64,000 nucleotides of DNA, taken from positions 20,656,607-20,720,606 of the forward strand of contig NC_026656.2 of NCBI RefSeq assembly GCF_000004075.3. The letters run 5' to 3'. The notes under the pieces were generated by a model. That model was not told the origin of the DNA and made no database searches. It saw only the letters and a program-made list of their open reading frames with translations. The position numbers were made by a program, and so were the translations under genes. This document shows, piece by piece, positions 49,205 through 60,800 of this stretch. Each line of letters opens with the position of its first letter. The first letter of the stretch is position 1. This DNA comes from Cucumis sativus. Its lineage: Eukaryota > Streptophyta > Magnoliopsida > Cucurbitales > Cucurbitaceae.

Positions 49205-50219
49205 ATCTGAAGAACGAAAAACCAAAACCCTAAAATCTGAAGAATGAAAGGAAAAATGGAGTTGCCGGAGAGGAACAGCAAACGATCAACTTCAAAAATC
49301 AGTTAAAGTCGATGCTCGATGCTCGAGATTCGTGCGAATCGATGTGGGCAAGCGGGAACCTCATAATTAGGAGTGCTTGATGATTGATTGATCCCGTCCA
49401 CAGGAATAGTTTAGCCATTGATACATAGGTTGAAGCTTACGTGTACGTTACACTTGAAAAGTTCAAAGAGACAAAAAGGGTGGATGGAGGAGAGAGACGA
49501 CTCGGACGAGTGAAAATGAGAGGATACAACTAAACGGATAATTTTCCTAATATAAAAAATGTCATTATCATTCTTTCAAATAATCTTTTAAAAATTTAAT
49601 TGGTGAACTTTTACATATACTTTTCTTTTATTATTATTATTTAGATAGTAAAATAATATTTATAAATATAACCAATTTCAAATTCTTCCCTGTTTAATAA
49701 ATTAAAAATTATATTTTATTTAAATAAAATATTTTTAATAATTTTATCATTTAAGATATGTATTAAAATTTTACATGAACACAATTTGATAGTTTTTTTT
49801 TTTATTGAAATTCAAAAGGTTATGTCATATGCTTTTAGCTTTTACCAACCAAGAGAGTCTTGCACATTTATTTTATCCTTCACTAGTGTAATGAATTTGG
49901 TTTTTTTATAAATTTTTGTTAACAGTTTCTCGATTTTTTAATTTTAAAAAAAGAACCATTTACAAAAATTGAGAAGTTGTATGTTAAAATAAAAAATTCA
50001 CAAAATTAGGATAAAACACTATGGGGAGTTGAAGCTTACGCGTATGTTACTTTATTTAGTTTTGATAAAGTAGAGAAAATTCGCGGCTGAAGTGGCATTT
50101 GCCTTTGTTTCGACAGTTCATGGCTTTAAGAGGTTCACATCCCAACAGGGCAATTGTTGACTTAAAGTTTGGGCCCAAAGCCCCCTCAAGGTTCAATTAA
50201 GGGTAATTGTAATGAATGA
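49205..50219. other. Upstream flank of ABC1K gene
   Basis: About 300 bases at the left end are likely the leader and promoter of the ABC1K gene, which lies on the minus strand. The remainder is AT-rich intergenic DNA with no gene. Confidence 0.5.
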
Positions 50220-51220
50220 CCATTCGATGAATAATAATTAAAGATATAGCAACATTTAAAAAAATTGTAAATATAGTAAAACTATCGCTGATAGACTCGT
50301 ATGGTCAATCGGTGATATATCAATTTTTACAACATGATCTATCAGTGATAGATTCTATCATTTACAGATTTTGACAAATTTTGCTATATTTACAATTTTT
50401 TTAAAATGTTGCTATATACTTAATTATTTTGAATTTAATTGCTAAATTTGCAATTATCCCTTCAATTAAAGGTAGTTAAAATGGATAGTTATTTTAGTAA
50501 TAATAATTAAATATATAACAATATTTAAAAAAATTGTAAATATAACATACGGATAGACTTGTATTGTTGATAGATTTATATGATCTATCAATGATAGACC
50601 AATATTTATAATTTGATCTATGAGTGATAGACTTATAGAATTTGACAAAATTTAATATATTTGCAATTTTTTTAAAATATTGCTAGATAGTTAATTATTT
50701 CGTACCTAGTGGCTAAATTTGCAACTATCCCTCAATTAAATGAAAAATGTTGCAAATATAACTAATAAATTTAATGGATAGTTGCAAATTTAACAACGGG
50801 ATTAAAAATAATTAAGTATATAATAATATTTTTAAAAAATTACAGATATAATAAAATTTATCAAATTCTATCCATGATAGAAGTCTATCAGTAATAGACT
50901 ATAGGAGTCTATTAGTGATACAAGTCTATCCACGATAGTTTTGTTATATTTGTAATTTTTTTAAATGTTGTTATATCCTTAATTATTATTTTTAAAATAG
51001 TCATAAATTATAATTACTTAAATTTAAAATAATCAAGTAAATAATAATAATCTTTTTTTATTTTTAAAGACGGTAAATATAGCTAATTTTGTGAGATTAA
51101 CCATAAGAAATTATGGACGATTAAATTCTATCATTTATGGACGATAAAAGTCTATCGTTAATAGATTATGCTATATTTGAAGTTTTTTAAAAAGATTCAT
51201 CTATCTTTAATTATTATATT
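50220..51220. mobile_element. Array of four MITE-like palindromic elements
   Basis: Four adjacent diverged copies of about 190-250 bp (approximately 50220-50462, 50478-50732, 50771-51010, 51015-51220). Each shows a 'tagcaacatttaaaaaaattg(t/c)aaatata' arm, a centre of 'ctatca(g/a)tgatag' type inversions, and an opposite arm, and several have 'ggtagttgcaaattt'-like outer ends. No protein. The same family occurs at 12995, 23880, 35284 and other sites. Confidence 0.75.
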
Positions 51221-52015
51221 TACAAAATTGTTGTCCAAGGCTACTTTATCAAATTTGACTATATTAACCTAATAGCTACAAACATGAAAGCAGGTGAATC
51301 TTTAGATTGGTTTATTAGTTGATCAATATGGGTTATTCTCGTAAGTCATACTTCATCGTTAATGATTCAACAAAGTTATGTAGGGATCTGTTAATCTCGA
51401 TTTCAAAATCTTCATTGAATTGATAATTGACGACTACACGTGATACATAAATATTTTGGATATGTTCATTATATTTCGATATAACTAATTTTTCATTAAT
51501 GAACAAAATTATAGAAATCTCAAATTGAAAAATATGGAAAAAATCAAAGTTCTTTTTTAATATAGAAAAATAAATTAAACTAGTCACAAATATATCAATG
51601 TATTTCTTATAGACCATACAAATTTATTACACTCACTAGTTTTATCATTTGAAACAATTTCCCAAAAATTAAAATTTATAAGTTATAACTTATTTTAGAT
51701 TTTAGTACGAGTATATGCATTCACGTTTAAACAAAGAAATTTTATAATCATATTCTTAAATTTTTAATTTAAAAAATTGAGTCGTCAAACTCGTTAGAAA
51801 TGGGTCAAATCATACCTTCAAACTTAAATTATATTTGTGAAATTTTGTATAAATTATAGCGTTAAATTAAAAAGTAATAGGTTTAATTTCTGAAATAATT
51901 AGAGTTTGAAGGTTAAATTTCAAATCTTTTTAAAGTCCAATAACCCATTTTTATTGTTTGGGGAAAGGGTTGATAACCCTCAACCCCTCAAAATCCCGTA
52001 CGTTTCATTCTTTAC
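51221..52015. other. AT-rich intergenic DNA
   Basis: No gene or clear repeat apart from low-complexity AT tracts. It ends at the TATA-like box of the 52-kb locus. Confidence 0.55.
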
Positions 52016-52023
52016 CTATAAAT
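52016..52023 (+). promoter_or_regulatory. TATA-like box of the 52-kb locus
   Basis: CTATAAAT in a moderately GC-rich patch. It would place a transcription start near 52045, inside the 37-codon frame below. Confidence 0.35.
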
Positions 52024-52038
52024 CGAGAGGGAAAATAA

Positions 52039-52152
52039 ATGGCCATACTGGCGGGAAGCGAATTGCTCTTTCACAAACTGCCTCCACAGTATATCTTCGA
52101 CTCCCTTCTTTACTACTTTCGCCGTGACGCTCTTCTGCGACCGGGGAGTTAA
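52039..52152 (+). CDS. Short uncharacterised frame, 37 aa
   Basis: ATG at 52039, stop TAA at 52150-52152. The protein begins MAILAGSELLFHKLPPQYIF and ends RRDALLRPGS, with no homologue I recognise. It has balanced composition and sits in the one GC-richer patch nearby, so it is possibly a real small peptide or the start of a lost gene. The TATA-like box lies too near for this ATG to be in the transcript with ordinary spacing, so chance is also plausible. Confidence 0.25.
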   Translation: MAILAGSELLFHKLPPQYIFDSLLYYFRRDALLRPGS

Positions 52153-52580
52153 ATCGGCGGTGGAAGTAACTACAATTTCACAAACACGATTTTGTTATGA
52201 TAAAAGTAAGCATTCTATTATCTGTTGAGTTCTACATCCACATCAGAAATATATCATTGTTGTATTTGTCGTCATTGTTTTTGTTTGTTGATAAAACAGA
52301 AGGAAAGGAAATTAGTGGTCTGTAATTTTGAAGTTCCGAAATGAATTTGAATTTTACAGCGACGTTATTTTTCTGCGGCAATAATGGAGTTAAATCAGCG
52401 CCGGAAGTAACTGCCCCATCACAAACATGCTTTTGATCCTGTACAAGTAAGCCTCATTTGTTCTACATCTTTCTCGCCGCTGTATTGATATATCTGTCGA
52501 TGGTTTTGTTTCCTGATAAAATTTTAGGGAAATAAATTAGTGATCTATAATTGTGAAGTTTAGAATGAATTTGACAAGCT
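52124..52580 (+). repeat. Tandem duplicated exon-intron-like unit
   Basis: Copy A (about 52124-52361) and copy B (about 52362-52580) align over their length: 'gagttaaatc(g/a)gcg', 'ggaagtaact', 'caaacac/caaacat', then a donor-like 'a-gtaagc' at the same place (52215 and 52446), and 'gataaaa...ag', 'ttagtg(g/a)tct', 'gaatttga' later. The donor and an AG acceptor are conserved in each copy. No protein frame extends through. See findings. Confidence 0.55.
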
Positions 52581-55500
52581 CGATCTAGTTTCCTCATTTC
52601 TCATAGTCTGAATTGAATCGATTAAACTGAAGCGGAATATTGGATTTCGCTTCTCATTGTTCTCTGCTTTGATCTTAGACTGCTTACGCGTGGAAAGTAG
52701 TTTCTGATTGCTTGGAATGTACTAGGAGACAGAATTTTGAGAAATTTTAGAATATAGGTATAATTAGATCTTTTGTTTTCGTTCGAAAATGAGATGAATC
52801 TCTGATTGGGATAGCCATACTCTTTTTTTCGAGTGCTTCAACTCATTCATTGCGTTAACATAGCAATATACTGGAGATGATGAAGTTGACTGCCAATTCT
52901 TTCACCATAGTGACAAATCGAGCTTAATTATAACACGACCATACTCTGTTATTGTGATAATTAAACCATGGTCGTTCAGTGAATTCACTGCAATGGCCAA
53001 TGGGTGTGGTCAATTAGGATTTTGGAACCCTAGGACGATTAAGGATTATAACATAAAGCGGCCAAGGTAGTTTCTCCCATTAAAGATCATTTTTGATAGG
53101 TTAGTTATGGGACAACTAGGTTGACTCTAGCTAGATGGCTACCATTCAATTATTGATTTTTTAGTTATTTTTTTGACACTAGAACAAAGTGAAAATTAAA
53201 ATACTAAAAGTAGTTTTCATTTTTGGATAGTTGATGGTGGAGCCTAACATAATTTTTTTTTATCTAAGAGAAGATCCTAGAATAGGACTTTTTAGAACAC
53301 GACTTCCATTTAAAACAATTCAAGAATTTTGTCTACTTAAAAATTCAGAGGTTTGAATTTTCATCATAAATAGATAGACCTATTTTCCCCTATCTTTGTG
53401 GTAAAATCAAATATTAGGTAGTCAGCCAAACTTTTGATGAATTAAGTTTAGTATATATGTGTGTGTGAATGATATGATTGAAGAAAAAGCTAATGTGTTT
53501 GTATCAATTTTTTTGGGTTTAACTTTGCAACCAACCGAGGGTCTAAACTCCAACCATACTTTTAAAACAATTGTGGTATGTGATTGGAAAACGAGTGAAA
53601 AAAAGTGCAATGCACTTAAATACTATTTTTATGTGTGAGTATAATATATCGAAAAATTGGATCGAGTGAATAGAAGTTGGTCAGAGAAAGGGACAAATTG
53701 TTTGGTTGGTGTTGATTTGGAAAAAATTAGTTATGATAAATTTCAACTATTTTAAAGAATTCGACCGAACAAAACAAATCTATCACTGACTTTTATTATT
53801 CGATAGTCAAAATTAGTTTGAACATTTACTAAACCAATCATAATCAATTCAATAGCAATTTTGTCATAAGATCGACTTCAATCAACTATTGTTCAACCCT
53901 AATTATCTAACTGAAAAACAATAAATGTAAACGGAGAAAATAGATATTATTTAACCTAAGTCTACTTAGATTTACTTTCTAAAAATTCATATACAATTAG
54001 TTAACTTTCAAAAGGATACCTAAATGCCCAACCTAAAAAAATATTCTTGACACTAGGAACAAGGCAAATAAGGCACACCTTGTTTTTCTTGTGGATGGGG
54101 GAGTGATTTGCACGTGCATATAAGGCCGACAAAAAATTTCATATAATTCCTCACAAATCACGTCATATTTTAACCCGTAGGCACCCTTGCACTTGGTTTG
54201 TCACGTGAAAACCCATTTCTCTTTCGCTATTCCTTGGGGACCTCACGTATGTTGGTATTATTCCCAATCAAAATCCTACTCCGTAGGGCCTTTTGTATAT
54301 GATTGAAAGTTGATTCTATTTACACTGCAGCCCCTTCCTCTCCGGTTTTCCCTTTTTCGTTTGGATAATTTCTTTGTCTTTATCTGTGGTATGATATCGT
54401 TTTGGAAAAAGTAATTTAATGATCATGATTTATTGTGCTTTTACTAGTCTTTTCTTGTTATTAATGTAACATCCAAAATCAATGTGTTATACACTATTTT
54501 GCATTCTATTTTCGCTGTGGTATGTTTAAGTAAGTTAAATGAATTGTCGATAGTGGTATATTTTTTGAGTATTTAACTCATTTATTGTGTTACCGTAATT
54601 TAGATAGTATAGAAATGATGAAGTTGATGACCAATTTATAATGAGTTTTATATTATAAATTAGACTTAAAACTTTATATTTAGATGGAGTGTTTCAACCC
54701 TAATTTATTTCTCTTCTACACTTTCAAAACTAACTAATTTTTCTACCATCTCATAATTCTATTTTCATTTTGCTCTCCATCAATCCTCACTCATTCCAAC
54801 ACCTTTTAGATTTTTAATAATCACAATCTGCATTTCAAAATCTTTCAAACAACCTCATATATTTCATGTATAAAAAAACATGATTCATTAAATTTTGCAA
54901 ATGGAATATGAAGGGAAAAGGAGCCCAAACTGGTGGATTAGGGCAGCTAACTCAAACCCCATGGTAGTTATTCCAAAAAAGCTAAGGATGAAGGGATAGT
55001 ATTTCAGTGTTGTTACTACCTGAAAATAATAAACGAATAGGTCGATGTTTTAAGACAAATAATTTTTTTGAAAAAAAAGATTCAAATACTTCTGAATCGG
55101 TAATTTGTTTTCCTTCCGGGTGTTTGATGAACACATCAAGAATTTTTCTTCCCTCTTAAACCAGATTCTAGATCCAAACAAACTTAATTTGGAAGCTATT
55201 TATTTGGGTTATGGATATGGCCTTTTGCGGAAAAGCATGAGACGATCACCTTCCTCACTCTTTCATATGATAAAACCCTCGTACTTCCCACAAAAATTTC
55301 CTTATATTTGACTACCATAAAAATTCCTCTATATTATCTCATTAATTGTAAGTTTTGTTACCGTCCCAATTGTTAAGTGTTTATCATTACTAGTCAGCTT
55401 CCCCATTTAAGTTAATCGGTAATACAGAATTAAAGTAAAAGGAACTCTTCTCCTTTCAACAGGCACACCTAAATATTTCAATTAGATGAACCAATAACAC

Positions 55501-56114
55501 ATTCACCTTCTCGCATCTAATACTAATTTTATTTATTGGGTCTCTAGAATGTTGATTTATTTAAATTTATCGTAAACCAGTGTTAAGTTTTTGGTCAAGT
55601 TTAACCTAGAATTTAATAAAATGTTTTGATTGAAGTTCACTAATATGGAGCACTATAGACCTTCCCTATACCCCAAACTTTTCAAACTATTTTCTCTAAC
55701 TATTTTCTCTACCTTAGATATAGAGAAACACTCGACTCCGGAATAATCATCTATTTTAGAAGTGAGATGTTTGATCCTTCATTTCAACAATTGTTGTACT
55801 AAAAGAAAGAAGATAATGCCACATTTGTTATTGTGTGGGAGAATCTCCCCTCCTCTCTCAATTTTTACACATTATTTTATGCAATTTGAAGCAAGAAAAA
55901 GAAACATACCATTCTTTTTATTGATATATATATATGATACAAACACATTAATCCTATGAAGTTATTACAATAACACACATGATCACACGGAAACCCTAAT
56001 AACCTAGCCTAGTGGAGCAGCCATTTTGTTACAAAGATCGATGGTAATGAAAATGCACAACAAAGACTTGAATTAATGAGACAAATATTATAAGACATGA
56101 AGGCAGTGTGGAAC
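52581..56114. other. Intergenic DNA with dispersed repeats
   Basis: Two diverged copies of a ~95-bp repeat occur at about 52811-52905 and 54547-54640 (shared: 'aactcatt(c/t)attg(c/t)gtta', 'atgatgaagttga'). A possible copia-type relic lies at 55105-55311. No gene is supported. Confidence 0.5.
55105..55311 (+). pseudogene. Possible copia polyprotein relic
   Basis: A 68-codon frame contains DPNKLNLEAIYLGYG, which resembles the 'LDPRALKCVFLGYS' motif after the integrase domain of Ty1/copia retrotransposons, with flanking residues in roughly the right order. Decay is advanced, and no LTR was found next to it. Confidence 0.25.
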
Positions 56115-56450
56115 TCACATATCTCGGACGTGGAAGAGATTTGGATTTTTAATGACGATGTCATACATATGAATGGAGTTGAACTTGGCAAAATCTCTAG
56201 GGAGAGAAATTAGGTCAATAGAAGAACGTTTATGAAACTGGAAAAGCTCTGGATCACCACCATAGTACCTTTCCCATCCCAATGATGTTAGGATATTCTC
56301 TAGCGAAGAGTAAGATGTCACGGGCTGACCTGTCGGTAAGTGTATTAAAACCTTCGATCGCCTCGAGTTCCCTAGCCTTCCATCGGAATCCGCTTGAGGG
56401 TTTTCAATCAATCGAATTACGCCGTTCTTGAAAACCCAAACCCCAGACAT
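56115..56450 (-). CDS. FLOWERING-PROMOTING FACTOR 1-like protein
   Basis: Intronless 111-aa frame from ATG at 56450. The family signature is clear from the first residues: [20 protein letters not shown], then [39 protein letters not shown] and [20 protein letters not shown]. Length matches the family. FPF1 and its relatives promote flowering and growth (gibberellin-linked in Arabidopsis and mustard); the molecular activity is unknown. A TATA run lies about 80 bases upstream. Confidence 0.93.
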   Translation of the reverse strand: MSGVWVFKNGVIRLIENPQADSDGRLGNSRRSKVLIHLPTGQPVTSYSSLENILTSLGWERYYGGDPELFQFHKRSSIDLISLPRDFAKFNSIHMYDIVIKNPNLFHVRDM

Positions 56451-56523
56451 GTTTCTTTCTTGATGCCTTTGTGTGTCTTAAGTTTTATAGCTTTTCTTGG
56501 TGAAATGAAGGAGGAGAGGGGGG

Positions 56524-56536
56524 TTTATATATATAA
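56524..56536 (-). promoter_or_regulatory. TATA box of FPF1-like gene
   Basis: TTATATATATAAA on the minus strand, 74-86 bases before the ATG, implying a leader of about 45 bases. Confidence 0.65.
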
Positions 56537-57321
56537 GCAATTGAGCAAATAAAACAAGAAGAAAATACTCTTGGGAGTGCGGTTTGTTAATTTAAATTTA
56601 ATTTAATGATAGGAATGTTTGGCTTTTGGCATAGAATCTAGATATTGTGGGACCTAATGGGAATTTAAATATGAGGGTACAGGGATTCTCTTGAGGGTGC
56701 TATTTTAGGTTACAAGAACCATTCGTGTGGTTTGGTTTGATTTTTTAGGAAGAATCTCTCTAATATGTTATTTTCACTTTTCTATATATAGTGAAGAATC
56801 TTTGTAAAATAGTAGACACTACACTACACTACTCTACAGAAATATAGTTCTTTATTTAAAAACAAGTCAATGAATGAAAAGGAAGGGGCTCAACCCACTT
56901 ACATTTCACGAGCTATCCATGTGAAGGGGGGTTGGTTTATCTGGAGATACGCTGGCCCGGTTAAAGGATTGATGTGAATTTTTTGTGTATTTATCCTTAG
57001 TGAAAAGTGAAAGGATATTGTGAAGAAAAAGCCCTTGCATAAAACATTAGTAGACTCTTAAGGGATGAAGTAAATTTGGCCACTTTTGGTCAATTTTTTT
57101 TGTTAAACTTTTAGACTGAAATTTTCAAAATGTTTGTCATTAACGTAGTATTACCTCGATCATAAGTTTTAATTTTTGTAGCGACGTTGAGAATCTCATG
57201 TTAAAAAAATTAATGAATCTTATAATCTTCATATATAAAATGACATGAGAATTGCTTTTCATTATCATTTAATTTTGAGTTGAAATACATATCATATTAG
57301 AGTAATAAAGTATGCACAAGT

Positions 57322-57393
57322 AAGTTTATATCTTGCCAACCACACTAGTGAGATCATAAGTTTATATCTTGCCAACCACACTAGTGAGATCAC
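57322..57393. repeat. 36-bp tandem duplication
   Basis: Two adjacent copies (57322-57357, 57358-57393) begin aagtttatatcttgccaacc and end gagatca(t/c). They are nearly identical, so the duplication is recent. Confidence 0.85.
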
Positions 57394-57729
57394 TAGTATG
57401 AAAGAATGTCCTTGTTATCCCCAATCATATAATATATATCTTTTATATGTTTAAATGATCAAATTTACTTTGCCAATACATATAATATATTTAGACTGAT
57501 TAGTGGTCATTTATATCAATTTGTGATTCGATTTTGATTGAAGCAAGCTTCTTAGGGACAACATATACGGTTACATTTGTTTATAGCACGATATGGTCTA
57601 ATTTCTAAATAAACATAACCGTATTCTTATCTCTTACTTTCAATGCGTCACATCTAGAGGTTATTGTTATAGCTTTACAATAGATGTTATTGATAGTCTT
57701 TGATATATGATATTAAATTTACTTTCACC

Positions 57730-57815
57730 TTATTAGCTTAAACTTTTAGGTTAATCAGTGTTTTAACATGATATCTCAACAAGTTATCTAGAAGATTCTG
57801 TATTCAAACTCTTAC
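57730..57815 (+). mobile_element. Possible LTR-retroelement relic (PBS-like)
   Basis: The string 'ttagcttaaacttttaggtt', followed by 'aacatgatatctcaacaagt', resembles the conserved LTR end and the tRNA-Met primer-binding site (aacatggtatcagagc) of plant copia elements, with several substitutions. No other part of an element is visible. Confidence 0.3.
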
Positions 57816-60800
57816 CCAATTTAAGCTCGTGAATCTTTCCTTTTCTAGCTATTGCAAGACTTTAGTTAATCACCCAAAATTTCATATGAAGATATTGTCC
57901 TCTTGTTCACCTCTTTATCCATAACCTTCCCATATTCTAGGCAATACGAGACTTTACGACAGTGAGCTGGAATTTGCATTTTTGATAACTAATTTCCCTT
58001 TTATTCAATAGGACCACATTAGATGCAAATCGTATGAATATACCTTTTCTCTTTTACAGCTTCTCTCAATATTTAACATATTGAGAGTAGAGAATTACAT
58101 CGAGCATTCACCCACCTGCAATCACGTGGGCTACATGGTCCCTCCACCTAGGACATCTCCATGTGTGCAGGCGTCGACGTATCAATTCCAGCATTTTGTA
58201 TGACTTAGATTGAATGCTTTAAATTTGTTAGTGAGAACTCTCTAACGTTAGATACACTTTTAGTAAACCATGTAAGTTTGTGCGTCGGTTAAATTTTCGT
58301 GACTTTATTTTTGATTACGTTCTAAAAACTTTCATATTGTTGAAGATATTATCGTTCCTTATAAATTCATAACCATCACCTTATTTAACTAGTACAAGAT
58401 TTCAGTAACATTTTCAACGTAAACTCTGCTTGAATCATGTTACTGAAGATGAATTTTCATCTTTACTTTTACTTCTTTAACTTAAATTTATTATTCGAGG
58501 CTAACAACAACCAAATACGATTATGACTCTGTTTAGAGAAGTGGATTATATAAACTCTCTAACTCTAGTATAACGTCGTTTGTATTATGAAAAAAGAACT
58601 TTTTAGTAATATATTGTTTTTCTATTGCTTTATAAACGTAGTTAACACAGTGTTCTCACAAACCATTGTTATATTTGTGCATGGATTTTCTTTTATGTTA
58701 ACATATTTGTAAATTTTATGTCGACTAACAGTTAACAATGGATGGTAAATCACTTTTTTTAATGAAAGCAAGAGAGGAGATCCGAAGAGATGGTGAATGA
58801 TATATGGTGGTCCTGATATTGTCGAGATTAGGCAAAAAGGGTGTTCCCTACAAAGAGCTGAAGTCCAAAAAAGGAGCAAGTGTATGCATGCCTTTAATCA
58901 CCCAACCTTCAACCTCCGAGCCCTTTTTGTTTCTTCGTGTTCCTCTTTACCCCTGCCGTGTGAGGTAACATCCCTCACATTCCATTTTATTACTGCCTTT
59001 TCCTTTTTATCTTATCATCTACTTGCCTTCAAAATTAAATATAAATATAAATATATTTAGATACATATGATTAACACTTATTTTTGTTCATGTCAATAAA
59101 TTACAATAATTTAGGGTTTAGAGCTTTGATGTTAATAGTGAGAAGGAGGCACAAAATGAGTGCTATCGCAATTAAATATTGTTGTAATATTGTAGATGCA
59201 TGCATGTAATTAATTAGGTATACTTATATTCTTGATCCGATATGCTAGTATAGATATAAAATATTATACTATTATTATCATCATTAGTGAAGGGTGAGTA
59301 TGAGAATATTTTGAGGTGAAATCAAAAGTACTTAGATTAAATATTTTTGACAAGGTATACAAGTTTTATATCCAACTTTTGAAAAAAAGTTGTTTTTCTT
59401 TGTTTATTTATTTATTTTTAACTTTGAAACGGAATTTTGTGAACAATTTTTGGAGTGCTGTGGTCGGCCGTTGTTATTCTTTTTTTGGAGTGCTGTGGTC
59501 GGTCATTTGTTTTTTTACAGTACAGAAAAATGTTTCAAGCAGCCTATAGGATAGTTGGGTATTAACAAACAAGCTGTCAGAATGTATAGGAGGTGTATAT
59601 ATATATATTTTATAAAATGGATGTCGACTATAAGTCATATATATATATAATTCAGGATAAGATTTAAATATTTGTTGGACCAAACAAATAAGCGGAATTA
59701 ACAAAAAGATGATACTAAAAGCAAAACTATGAGAATGTATATCCAAAGTAGACACTATCGTACACTTGCGTAAATATTTGGAGAATAAGTTGTTTCTAAC
59801 ATAGTCACGTTGAACAAAAATATAGCAATAGATGATTATTTGAGGGAGGTTGATCAATGATAATCCAAGAAAGATTATTGGAATTTGCAAGTGAATTTGA
59901 AGTTTCACATTTTTTAGATTAGTAGATGATTTTGAATATATAAGTGATTGATAACTATCTCTATTGAGATAAAGTTTTAAAAATGGTAACAAAAACAAAA
60001 CTAATATCATTAAGTTTTTAGGGTTGGTTGTCTAACAAAAATACACCCAAATTAAAATAATTACCAGGAAACATTGAATAGAGATTAGAGTTTAGAGTTA
60101 TATATATATATATCTTCTTCTTTCCGTAAATTTGGAAAGAAGAATAAAGTTGGTTTCTAAATATATATAAGATAAAAGTTAGATTTTCGTTGACATCAAA
60201 TAAGTATCGTTTTTATTTATCAAAACTTCATAGGTAGACATTGTAGGAATTAGGCCTAGGCCAAGGCCTAGGATTTACTTTCCCATTTCACAAGGGTGTT
60301 CGAATTTTAGAGGACAAAAAAGCCTCAAACCATTAAGTTCTTTTTTCTCTCTTTAATTTAATCATAAATCCTTCTAGCTCACCAGAATCTATTACATTGG
60401 CATTTCATCTTAATATATAATTCTAGATAACACATCACCTAAGTATTTAATAGGAAAATTTTAATTGAATAATACACCACAAACTTTATAGAGCCAACTT
60501 GGGTATAACCTAACTTTTACCCTTTCAATATAATTATGTTTTATATATAAACAGAAGAATAATTTTATTCATCCTGATGAAATTGTTGAAATTAAACAAA
60601 AGTGGTTTGTAGCCTCCACTACTAGAGAGTGTCACACTCTCATATACGTATGCAGTGATGGTATTGCTAGAAAAGCTTAGGATAAATGAAAAATATGACC
60701 AGATTACGAAATATTTACAAAGGTGACGGAAAAAAATTCTCTTTAGGTTTGTAGACCTATTGTGTCCTTGTGGGGTGAACCCTAATTGCTTTATAGTAAA

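Noticed and set aside
49204..49225. Longer N-terminus of the ABC1K protein (start at 49225)
   Set aside because: The upstream codon is TTG; the first ATG in frame is at 49204.
50220..51220. CRISPR-like repeats
   Set aside because: The units are palindromic eukaryotic elements with decayed identity, not regular direct repeats with unique spacers.
58110..58170. Possible miRNA hairpin (ctgca...catgg / ccatgtgtgcag)
   Set aside because: Pairing is interrupted and too short, and neither arm matches a miRNA I know.
58797..59060. 87-codon plus-strand frame
   Set aside because: It ends in AT-rich repetitive residues (KYKYKYI) and shows no recognisable motif.
59474..60010. 178-codon minus-strand frame
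   Set aside because: Low-complexity Ile/Leu/Ser/Tyr sequence from AT-rich DNA crossing TA microsatellites; no start context or homologue.
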